Assembly: GCA_951799445.1 (NCBI GenBank)
Contig: OX637291.1
Location: 8,434,501 to 8,498,500 of the forward strand
Length of the DNA: 64,000 nucleotides
Direction of reading: 5' to 3'
From: Pseudisothecium myosuroides
Taxonomy: Eukaryota > Streptophyta > Bryopsida > Hypnales > Lembophyllaceae
The stretch's first letter is position 1, and each line of letters starts with the position of its first letter. Made by a program: the position numbers and the translations under genes. This document shows, piece after piece, positions 11,290 to 24,921 of the stretch. The notes under the pieces were generated by a model. That model was not told where the DNA came from. It searched no databases and was given only the letters and a program-made list of their open reading frames with translations.

Positions 11290-13150
11290 GGGGGAAATTT
11301 GTGCATTTTTTAGTGTTATTTGAAGATGTCCCCACCTCAAAATCAACTCAATTTGTAAAATTCAATAATCTAGAATGTAGATTTAAGCCTCTAAAATCTA
11401 ATTTTAATATAGATTTTAGTTTGCATAATCAATTCAATCTGTAGATTTTGGAAGCTAAAATCTAACAAATATGTAGATTTTGAATTTCCAATCTTATTGA
11501 TTTTTACATTTCAGAGTTTTTAGTCTAGACCGTTAGCTAGATTTCAATAGTTCAAAATATTAGTTACATGTAGATTTCATTTGTTTGAACATTTTACAAT
11601 TTCATGTATTGTAGAATTTCTGAGATTTTTGAATGTACCAACTGTAAAGATGTCAGATTTCTAAGAATTGTATTCATTGTCTTGAAGATTGACAACTTAC
11701 AAGTCTTATGTGTCCAACCTCATGGTACCCTCGACAATCGATATGGGACAATTTGAATCTTCTAAAATCTACCAAATATTAGGTGGAAATAACATTGAAA
11801 TGTAAGATGTGTCAATGTGTTGCAAAGTCTACCAATTTGGATTGCACACGGGGGATTTGGGGAAAATTTATGAAATTCCTTGCAAAGAAAATCCACAATT
11901 TCCTTTTGCATAGAAACTCTTTGAAGATCCCTACATGATGACATTAGAACACAAGGAAACATAAAACTAAGAGAAACTTGCAGGAAAACCTACAGAATCT
12001 CCAAAAAAGTCACAGGGAATTTTTAAAGGGTCCGCTGTGAAAATGTACTGTACAGAACAAGGTGCTGTGACTCCCATCTCGCTGTAGATTCTGTGCACAT
12101 ACTGATCACCTCCATATTCATAACCTGTTCGACATTAACTTTCAAGGTGGCTTCCCTGAAACCGAATCTACACCAATCCAAGTTTTTAGAGCTTTGAGCA
12201 GTTGAATGTGACAGTTACAGTGCTCTGAATCACGCCCTTAAATCAAATTTGACGTTCCAGCACAGGACAAGGGACTAAAGCAGTCATACGGTATATTTCC
12301 GAAACATGCCAATTTGATATGATCTTGGTTTCTGGCCGAAGGAATCTGAAGTGCCCCAACCAGTAAGAGAAATGATATGGCCACTTAGATACTGGACACA
12401 ACAAAACATGAAGAATGTTCCAATTGCTAAATTAATGTAACAATTCATGTTACTTATTGAAATTGTTGGATGTTTTTGGGTGGACATGGCCATTGCACAC
12501 ACGCAAGCGAATTCACGGTGCCTGATGTGCCATGATGTGCCTGAATGTTTATTTCATGTTCACAGATCAAGGCATCATCACAGCTAGTACTTTACGCATC
12601 CCTCCAGATAAAACCAGCCTGTGTAGAGTACAAAGGAGCCTCCTGGGGTAGAACTGATTGACAAGGTCGTGCATGTTACAAAGAAGTAGATGCAAAGCGT
12701 GCCGAATACAGATAAATTTTTATCAGTGAACATCCTTGGACAAGTGGGCGCTGTTGAGTGATGGCTTCATCCGTCATGGCGGAGAGGATTGGATTTACAA
12801 GAACAAAATTCCTTTCCTGGAATCCTCATTCTGAAGTGAGCCCCAAATAATGGAATACTTATTAGTGTACTCAAGGACTGACCACAGACTAGCCACAGAC
12901 TAGCGACCGCCAGAGTCCGTCGACTGAGTCAAGACGTTCAAGGGGGGAGCAAGCCAGCGAGGTTGCGCAACGGGTTTGACCCTGCTGCGACCTCCGTCAA
13001 TTACCTGTCTGACACGCGAGCGCGGGGCCTAATCTGGGCATCAATCATTCACGGAACAATATCTGCGAAACTGCACGTGTGCTGAGCGCGCATTCCTGTC
13101 TTTACTTCCGTACCGAAGACTCAATTTGTCACACTCACACGGGCCCAGGG
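11290..13150. other. Intergenic, no gene seen
   Basis: The region is AT-rich to about 12.5 kb and approaches average GC near 12.9 kb, where the peroxidase promoter begins. Repeated GTAGATTT and AAAATCTA words at 11380-11580 suggest more MITE debris. Confidence 0.4.
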
Positions 13151-13159
13151 TATATATGG
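13151..13159 (+). promoter_or_regulatory. TATA box of the peroxidase gene
   Basis: TATATATGG lies about 440 bp upstream of the peroxidase start codon within a moderately GC-rich promoter. The intervening leader contains CACTCACTCACTC and CGATCGATC microrepeats. Position and composition support a core promoter; a transcription start was not determined. Confidence 0.5.
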
Positions 13160-13596
13160 ATGCGACTGTGGGAGGTCCCAGATATCGACTCTAGTTCCGA
13201 TCCAGCACACTCACTCACTCACCCATTCAGCTCGCTCTCTTGTCCATTCAGCTCGATCAGCTTAGATCAGTGATCGAATCGATCTGCAGCGGCAGCAGCA
13301 AGTGCAACTGTCGATCGATCAACCGTACGTGCAGGAGCTAGGCTGGGCACCAGGAGCTGAGCAGCTGCCCTAAGGTGGTGAGTTCGAATTTCCACGATCC
13401 CGCGTGCTCACTGCAGAGCCCGGAGTTATTCTCGCTGGCATTCAAGCTCCCCCGATCAGTTGGAGCTGCACAGGATCGAATTTACACAGAATCCAGGCAG
13501 CTGCTACTTGGTGGTACCAGTGTACGCAGGCAGCTGGAGTGCTGGACAGTTTCTGAATGACATTAATTTCTCTTCGGTAGCTTGAATTTAGAGAGA

Positions 13597-15921
<2,325 letters not shown>

Positions 15922-18900
15922 AGAAGAAAATATACCGAAGCCGATAGCTATTTGACACATATTGCATATCTTTGAGTGCCCCGTGCAATTGCAATGCATG
16001 CCGGATGGGTTCGACCATATTCATAAGTAGGGAATTAATTGGTAAATAATGTCTGCAGGGAAGAGGAGATCTCTTCATGCAAGCAGTGGAAATAATTCTT
16101 GGTGTAAAATTAGATAGAGCTGAATTTTGGCCTCGATCGATTCGACACACTTCTTTAGCTGGTGAAACAGACAGTATTACCAGTCTAGCTTTTGCACAGC
16201 TAATTCAGTATGTGGGGTACCGACTCACGGAGTACAGTGAATTTGCTCAAGAGCAATCTAATTGTCGTGCTAGCTCATTTGTATGCTAGGTTGTTTGTGA
16301 TAATGTTCGCCTCCCAACATGTGCCAGGCAATGAATCGAATAAAACAATGCCACTCATTTCAATTTCCTACATAGCAATTCAACTAGAATTTGAAGGGTT
16401 TAGCAACGTTTTTAAGCAATTTTTTGAGCTACAACAACGTTCAAAACATGCATCGTAAGCAAACATGCTAACCTTTTCAGCAAATATGATTCAAAACGTT
16501 GTTCAATTTTATGCATCTGGAAACGTTGAATATCGACTTGGAATCATGTTTCATTGTTACCAGCAACGTTCAGACGTTGCTGGAAAACGTCGTTGAAGGA
16601 GGTGAATTCTACTCCGTCTTATTGTATTAGCGCGAGTACATTACAAATTATTTTACCAACAGGGCTGGATTGGAGCTGAGAGAGCTGCTTGCGGGCTGCA
16701 TTCTCCGGAAAACTAGCACTGCTGATTGGAGTAAAAGTCATTGTGTTTTGCACCCGATCTCGTGGCCAGGTCGCCAGTGAGATATGTCAGCCTGTGTTTG
16801 TGATGACTTACGAGTCAGAACACCATGACACTCTTACACCTACCTGTTGAAAAGAATATGTTTAAATCGCTGAAGAAATAGAAATAGTCCACAACTCCGC
16901 ATGGCTGAAATCCGGAAGTAGTTCTGTGCTCCACTTGGATACTAGCGGCATTGTGAATGTCGAAATTCAGTGAGATTGTGGCTCAATGCTTAGATCGAGG
17001 ACGATCGATTGGAACACTTTCCATTACAGAATGTGACTGCTTTGTAATTATGTATATGTCTGGCAATTTGGTTGGAAGGCCCTCCCCGTGGCCATCGATG
17101 TGCATTCGCATTCGCATCTAGTAAAAACTGCACACAATACATTCTCACAAAATCCACAGTTTTTTAGAGGTAAGTTGTGAAATATATGACTGATATCAAT
17201 TCGAGCAGACGCGTCCTTGCCATGTAGCGACTGGGATTCTCAGCTGGAACTGCTGTCGAAGTGAAATTCCAGTGGAAAGGTGGAAGGCATTAATTTGCTT
17301 GTGTTTCGAGAACTGTGTAAAGCAATTTTCAACCTCGTAACTCCAAGGAGCTGGTTGCAAGCCTCTGACAAGCATATTGTTTCGCTTTTCGAAATGACGC
17401 TGTCTTGACGATCTTGTCTACACCACCTCTTGACCCCGTCCAACCTCCTCCGACATAGCCTCGACCAACTTTGCAAGCAAGTCTTCGTCGTCATATTCCT
17501 TACATTGGCAAAATCCCAAGAAATTTAACACTTTCTCAGACGCTCGAGTTGAACATGTCCGAGTTTGGGCACTTGGAAACATGCCCATTCAATGACTATG
17601 GCCATAAGTCTTGCAGCTTTCCATTTCTCACAGAGGAATCGACGTCTTGGTAGCTTTCCAATTTCAATGAAACAATAAGATCCTGTCATGTGCGATCAAT
17701 ATGTATTCAATTCCCTCAATTATTTTGCCGCTTGAAAAGAATGATAGATGTACTTCGCAAATTCGAACGGATCTTATCTTCCCGCACTTATCTTTCTGAA
17801 TTTTTTTTTGACATACACAGCATGAAAATATAATAGAAGTCTCTAATTTCAAATAATGCACTTGAATCAGTACTCTATTCTTGGCGAGGGAGGTCCTTCC
17901 GTAGGAACTGTATGTACGACCTCGTACTACGATGAAGAAAATTATATGTACGACCATATCCAAGGTAGTTCGACAATATCCAAAACATACACTACTGGAA
18001 TAAAGTGAAACAAATTTTTATACTGCAGAAAATCAAGGGTTGTGTGAAGAAGCGACATTCAAGACAGTATTAAAAGCAACCCCTTGGATGATTGAAACCC
18101 ATGTTTACTGTTCCATCCTGGGACAAGACAACTGCACACAGAGTTCAAGGCGACGTCTGGGTCGTGGCCATTGCCTCTGCAGCTCAAGTCCATGAGTCAC
18201 AGATGAGGTAATTTGAAATGTAGTGGCCAATCCGTCAAGATTACGGTATGACATGGAATGCATGCATGCACCAATTTACCATCAGCAGTGAACACCAATT
18301 TATAGTCGCCTTGAAATTATAGAGTATAATTTGATGAAATAAATTATTTGAATCAGACAAGATTCAAAGCGAGTTGTGTGTCGGAACATTATGTAAAATT
18401 ACCACAAACACAGTGGGCTGTTTCTAAAAGGTGGACTTTATGGACACCGTATACGATTTTCAATGACTATCTTTGGAAGGTTGTTAAAAGGGCCAGAATG
18501 ATGCATTAAATGGGCACGATTCACAGTCAAAACTTGGGACATACAAGTGCACAAAGCTAGAAAAAACTAGGACTGGTATAGATCTAAAGTGCTGATTTGT
18601 GAATCTCTTCCAATTTCACGAATTTGTCATATGAGAGTGATTGAGGTGACATAGATAGGAATGTAGGAGTGTGTAGAAGTCGTCTGGGACAACATTTTGG
18701 AGGAATGAAGAGGTCACCTAAGAGTGGTAGCAAAATTCCTTGGAAAATTCGATACAAATTTGAATTTCAAGTCGTAAAATCTTTCGTAAGAGGCCTGCAG
18801 GATACGTATCTAGAGTCAAAAATTCCCCATCAAGAGTACTAGTACTCAGCTTAGCTGCTTTCGTTCGTGCTTGTTCGTTGCTTTCAGTTGTGTCTGACCA

Positions 18901-21420
18901 TTCTCCTGGCTGACAGGCTCTGGGTTGTAGTTTCCTTTGTAAGCATCAGGATCTTGTCCCTTCTGTGACAAACTAAATTAAAAGGTGACTGGAACTGTTT
19001 GCAGCCCGAAACATAAAATAGTATGCTGCAGCTCAGTTTGACATTGATGACTGCACTAGATAGAACATGAATGTCAACGTTGTGCACAATGAATCACTAA
19101 ACTTCCAGTTGCATCGAATGTAGAATGATGCAGTAAGTTCGAAATATTGGACTACATGTGTATGACTATAAAATTATAATAGTTTAATTTGATGAAATGC
19201 GGCGCACCAAATTATAGGATGACTGACAGACTGACCTACCTACCTACCTTTGAAAAAACAACAGTATATATAAAATGTCAATAATATTGTTGCGGCGACT
19301 GGGATTTTGAAAGCCCTCATCTGTCGACCGCCTTCCGGAAATTAATTCATTTGGAAAATAATCGGTTCACAAGATTATAATATAATTCACGAGCGGTATA
19401 TATATACATACGCAACTGGGGTGCATGCGCAAAAATTCAGTATCTAGGTTTGACCTGTTTGTATTACTACTTGGTCGCCGTGAGCATTTGGCGTGGACGG
19501 TAGTTTCTGTAAACAATTTGTTAATTTCCTCAGGATGGACGAAGGATGGGTTACCTTGACTTGCTAGACTTGAACAGCTTGACTGTGTAGTACACTGAAT
19601 TCACTTACTTCTATAAGGATTTGTCTTTCAATAATTTGAGCTCTCACGAGGGTTGCCAGCATTTTATGCAATTCTGTAGTCAACGGTACTACTGCAGGGT
19701 AAGTGCTCCGGTTGAAAGATGAATTAATCTAAGTGTAGGACGTCATTGACCGATTGAAACTGGAGCTCCATTGACTCTCAGCATTGATACCAGGATGCAT
19801 CGACGTTTTCTTCTTGTTTCTTTAGATACAAATGAAAGTAAATTCTTGGCAAGAGAAGGAGCATCGATTTGTGTTCACGCCCAATACTGACGAACAAGTC
19901 CGAACCTATTTTGAGAGGTTGGATTTTAAAGACTTTGTTGCGGTTCGATACACACGAGAGTCATATGAAACTAAAGTAGATTAGCACTGTAATCATATCA
20001 TTCCAATTATAGAACACCAATAATGCCAGCTCGCGCGTGGCACGTGCTGGCCATTTTGTTTTGACTGGTATTGACTTGAGGTTATAACGTTATACGGAGT
20101 AACTTACAAGAAGACTACCGAACCTATAACGAGGAATTTCGCCATTTTAACGGGAATATGACGCCCTTGTGATTTTTTAAGCACGAAACAGTCAGGATTC
20201 CGAATTGGAAATCCAAATGCGGAGCTAAGGTATCCTCAACCCCTTTTGCATCACGATCCGTTTGCCATCAGCTGGAATAGACGGTTCTTCACAGCCTCTC
20301 ATTGACCCAAAATGACAAAGCGTGTGCGACCAAATTCAAAACTAGTTTTCAAAAAGGAACCTATGGAAGTTGAGGAGTTATTTGAAGCAAGCAATGAGAG
20401 TTGAATCATTTTGTAGTTTGTACTTCAAGGATGTCCAATTAAGGGTAGCCCAGTGTTAATAGTAGGAGTTACTATGACCTCAACTTTGAAAATTCATAGT
20501 ATGTTCACACAAACTCTTAGAATACTCAAACCAATGGCATTCCTTTTTGCTTTCATTTGCTAACATCGATCGTGACATGATATGTTTTCCGGAGTCGTGT
20601 TCAGAATTGTTCGTTGGAAAAAAACTGTTTGTTTAGGGTGTGGATACCTTGATCGATCAGAAGTACTTGTCAACTTAATTCACAATTTTACACTGGCGAT
20701 CTGCGCGTTGTTGACATGGAAGGGATCCGTTTCGATCGTGATGTTGTACTACTGGACAGATAATTAAGTAGGTTGAATAAGTGAATGATTGCATATATGT
20801 AGTACAGTACAGAACCTGGCGTAAGTGTCGTGGAAAGTGAATTCACTCTTGCCCAAGTTTCTCAACTGTTCTGAGCCGAGGTACTGTATCTCCTGGCTAA
20901 TATTAGGCGACCCCAACCACATGATCATGCAGTATTGCAGTACCGAACAAGATTCCAGCTTACTAGCCCTTAATTTCTTTGAAGGTGATTGGTTTCTACC
21001 AGGCAAAGATGAAGGGGAAAAAAAAGTACTGTACAGGCTAACCCGAATCCCGTAGCGTTGGCAGTAAGGGTGGGAGCAAGCTAGTTCTCACTTGGGTTTA
21101 CAGTTAGCTTGTTCTGCAACGTGGATTGCTCTGTTCTCTGGAGAGGTTGAAATGCAATTGGGGTTCAGCAGTTCGGCTTCTGGGCATTGTTCTGAAGAAT
21201 TTGCTCTGCCAACAATGAAAAACGTAAACAATAACTCAGCCACCTTCAAGCTAGTGAGCTAGTCTCGTCTCCTGTAAACATGACTTGGCTTTCTAAATTT
21301 GTATGACCTCTCCGACCCTTTGAATGCATGGAAACGGGGCTGTCTGCTGCCACTTACAGGGATCTGCACCTTCCTAACTTCCACTTTGAAATTGCATAAG
21401 AAATTCATCGTTAGTGATAA
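15922..21420. other. Gene-poor intergenic region
   Basis: About 5.5 kb without a supported gene. It contains a cluster of AACGTT words at 16400-16600, family A fragments near 18568-18600 and 20125-20165, and a short CTAC repeat at 19236-19250. The ORFs seen are under 85 codons and lack family features. Confidence 0.45.
16561..16582. repeat. Perfect 9 bp-arm hairpin in an AACGTT-rich patch
   Basis: Arms CAGCAACGT and ACGTTGCTG flank the loop TCAG. Six or more AACGTT words occur in the preceding 180 bp. The patch may be the end of an unrecognised element; no protein binding is implied. Confidence 0.4.
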
Positions 21421-21455
21421 ACGGCATTTGATCTCAACAGATGTGGCTCTAGTAC

Positions 21456-21932
21456 AGTAGAACCTGTCTTAGTGCATAGAGTCGGGACTATGCACTAAGA
21501 GAGGTTTATGCAGTTGGAGAGGTTCTGTCAGAACTTTGGCTAACGTGGCCTCTCACTGTGGAGCCTCCAACTACTGTTTACAAATATCACAACCTCTCTT
21601 AGTGCATATATATGGCGAATTTCATTAAAATGGCGGTATTCCATGTACCATTTTCACATTGTGACATCTAGGACAAATGTACATTTCTAACATCTAGGTC
21701 AGTTTTAGATTTCAGAAATCTAGGACAAATATAAATATCAGACCGTGTAGTCTGAAAATCTAGGATTGGTATAGATTTCGAAAATCTAGTACAGGTATAG
21801 ATTTTGGTACAGAAGAAACAGTTCAGACTATGCGATCTGAACTGCTAAAAGTGCCAAATTAATAGAATACCGCCATTTTAATAAAATTGGCCATATATGC
21901 ACTAAGACAATATGCACTAAGAGAGGTTCTAC
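21456..21932. mobile_element. AGTAGAACCT MITE interrupted by a family A MITE
   Basis: The outer element is the reverse complement of the intact copy at 1982-2174, including AGTCGGGACTATGCACTAAG and TTGGAGAGGTTCTGTCAGAA. Its ATATATAT tract is split by the family A element at 21614-21892, and outer sequence resumes after it. The intact copy gives the pre-insertion state. Confidence 0.85.
21614..21892. mobile_element. MITE family A, best-defined copy (279 bp)
   Basis: The ends are GGCGAATTTCATTAAAATGG and, in reverse complement, GGCCAATTTTATTAAAATGG, both continuing CGGTATTC. The core repeats CTAGGACAAATATAGATTTC-like units. ATATAT is present on both sides; because the target itself is an AT tract, the duplication length cannot be fixed. 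Confidence 0.85.
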
Positions 21933-22400
21933 CATTAGAAGAGATTTGAGGGGTGTAGAAGACTGCGAGTTCCCAGGCCGTTCCCGGCCTGGGAACTCTG
22001 CCACATGTGTTGTCCGACATAGTCGAGAGAGTGCCACGTCATTTTTTCGATTTTTTTTTTTTTTTTTTTTTTTCCTTTTCTTTTTAAATTTCAGAAGCAA
22101 AAAAAAAAATTTTTTTTTTTTTTTTTATTGGTAATTAGGGTCTGACAGCAGCCCGACGTTCTTTTACTGCATTGCGAACAGACTAGGGAACAGGCCCGAA
22201 ACGGCCCTCCAATGCCCCCAAATTTCTTTTAATGTGTATACAAAAATATCTAATGCACAGGAAAGTCACACACAGGGGAAAGTGAGACAGAGGACTTCAT
22301 GAAAAGTAATGCATATGAGTTTCTTGTAGTCTCACTTTTCCTCCTTGAAGATCAAAGAAATGTTGCAAATCCTTTTGATGTCAAAAGGGGAAATGTTGAG

Positions 22401-22632
22401 TTAACCCTTGAACGTCGCCATGGACATTTGATTGTCGAATGGATGACAAAGAATCCTTCTATGTAAGATAGAAGTGCAGTTGGACACCCTTGGAATTTTG
22501 TGTGAAAAGGGGAGGGTCTTGCACAATACTTCGATCTCTAATGAATGCTCTTGGTTTTTCTTTAAGCAGATGATTCACATGGTACCAAAAAGGATGATTT
22601 CCATGGTGACTGGACCTTCCTTTAAAGGTTAC
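22401..22632. repeat. Repeat family B, copy 2
   Basis: It starts TTAACCCTTGAACGTCGCC and ends TTTAAAGGTTA. It shares the ordered inner blocks of 11060-11289 and 49506-49726. Sequence to its left (22270-22400) also matches the left flank of copy 1, so the full repeat is larger than the TTAA-bounded core. Confidence 0.6.
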
Positions 22633-24900
22633 TCACTCAGAAAAGTGAAATAATCTTCATATGACAACTTTGTTCATCTCTTAAAAAACTCTAACTCCTT
22701 CACTATTTAAATGTGTTGCAAGTAACATTTTCTATTGTATGTATTGCCAATTGGCAAATCATGGCTGTACTACCTTTTCCTTTCCACACCTCTGCTCCCT
22801 CAATAGTCTTAATTGAAAAAAATTCTACATATCAAAGGCCACTATATTACAAATAAATTTGTGACAATGCTACTATAGAGCAACATAGAAAGGGCACATG
22901 TCTCCTTTTATTCAAGAATGTTATGAACTTCTAATAGTGTCCTTGCCTTATATTAAATCTTAAACTACATTTCACTTACAATGTTAGTTTGGAAACATGA
23001 AATCAAATTAGGATGATGAGTATTATTAATACACTAGAACAAGATCCATTAATTGCAATGCAATGGCACCAAAAAAAGGTTTCATCAAGCTATAGGGTTT
23101 CATTAAGAAAGGCCATAGTTCGCATATTAAAAATACGCTTTAACATGATTATGGTAAATACACCAAGTTGCAACCTCAAGTATAGTTTCTATTATTATAA
23201 TGACATTTTAGTTAATAAACATGATTCTAATGTACCAGAGGATGTATTATTTGAAAGTCATATGCACAAGGTTATAATACTTATTCAAATTTCAAAATCA
23301 TCATATACTAATTGTGCAAAGATTTTGGATTGTCAAATTAAGGATGTCACAAATTAGGTGTGGCTATCTTATTGCAAGATTAACTTCAATATAAAATAAG
23401 GGACTTCACACATTCATTGTATTAAAAAAAATGGCACTTTAATGAAAGATTGTGGACAACATTTCATTCCTTCTTCAAAAAAGGGCAATACATTAAAGCC
23501 ATACAAAACTTGTGAATTTTGTTTATGATAAGGTAAAATAGCCCATTGTAGTCACAATTAGGAATTTGGCTACATACTGTATTGTTACTGAAACTTTTCA
23601 ATTTTTTTCCCACATAAAGACAAGTGTGAGAGATAGTGAGAGCATTAGGAATTATATTTTTTCAACAAAGTATGAATTTGCTATGAATTTTTGAAGTGTT
23701 CAGTGCATCATGGCCCCAAAGAGTCTATTTTTTCCCACATAAAGACAAGTGTGAGAGATAGTGAAAACATTAGGAAATATATTTTTTCAACAAAGTATGA
23801 ATTTGCTATGAATTTTTGAAGTGTTCAGTGCATCATGGCCCAAAAGAGTCTGTAGACTATCCCAAAACCAACAAAATCTAAATCCATGATGCTCATCTTA
23901 GTCACCTAAAGCAATCATAATATTTTCCAACATCGAAGGCCTAAAAAGTCATTTTTTTTTTAAATTCACTAAAAAGTTGGAAGTTGTTAATGAAGTCACT
24001 AAGCACTCTATCATTGTCATGTAAGACATGCATTGTGGCCCAAATCTCACATATTGAAAAAACCCACAATGGTATCATTCCCTAGGTGTCCACTATGGGT
24101 CATCTGTCCACAATGGGCTATCACTCTACCTTAGAGGCATAGGATACTTGCATAACAATGTGTGGGAATATCAAAACCATTCCTCAATTGACTCCTAGCC
24201 GTATCACTACAATAATCAAAGTATCTCATTCATTTTATAAAATGAATGACATTGATTAGAACTTGGGTCAATTAATGTGGGCTATTTCAAAACTGAAACA
24301 TCCTACCCAACATGGACACTTTTTTTTTTTTTTTTCTTTTTAACAAATGGAAAATACCATTGCATTAAAAGAACATGGACACTTTCACCCTCAATATGAC
24401 ATGGAGTTGTATAGAATTACATTATCTTACTTTTTGACTAAATCAAGATGCAAAGTAGTATTGTAACAAACATTAGGTTTTGCAATTGAGAGGGTAACAA
24501 CAATGGATACTACTACTTTAGAACAAGTTCTATAAGTGTACCAACAAAAGATATATATCATAAACATAAGAGCTGAGAAAAAGCATCTGCAAATATTATT
24601 TCCAGGAGGCATGAAACAAGACCGGAGCAACTGACTGATATTTCTGCACCAGACGACTGTAATCCTGTTGAATATCACATATCCTCAGCAGGTTAACAGG
24701 TAAACAGGAGACTACTCACAAGTTTCCAGCTGCATATAACCACGACAGACGGGCATATAAGGCAAATGGTCTCATGACAATTTATACTCTATCAACTCCA
24801 GGAAGGACTACAAAATCTTAGTTTGTCCCAAGCGAAGTGCCTATCTGACACTCTGAGATGATCAATACATGCAAGACAAACGAATTAGCTCCAGTTCCAC
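22633..24900. other. Intergenic; contains a 125 bp tandem duplication
   Basis: AT-rich DNA with no supported gene. The ORF at 23013-23357 (114 codons) has no recognised feature. The last ~250 bp are probably the 3' untranslated region of the minus-strand Nudix gene that ends at 24922. Confidence 0.45.
23603..23852. repeat. Tandem duplication, two 125 bp units
   Basis: TTTTTTCCCACATAAAGACA starts both units, at 23603 and 23728, and both run through GTGTTCAGTGCATCATGGCC. The units differ at only a handful of positions, so the duplication is recent. Confidence 0.9.
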
Positions 24901-24921
24901 TATTTTGGGAAAAAATTACGG

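Noticed and set aside
22051..22126. Poly-T tracts as a retroposon tail
   Set aside because: No adjacent SINE or processed gene, and no flanking target duplication was seen.
23013..23357. 114-codon ORF
   Set aside because: No motif, no splice or promoter context, and composition like the surrounding intergenic DNA.
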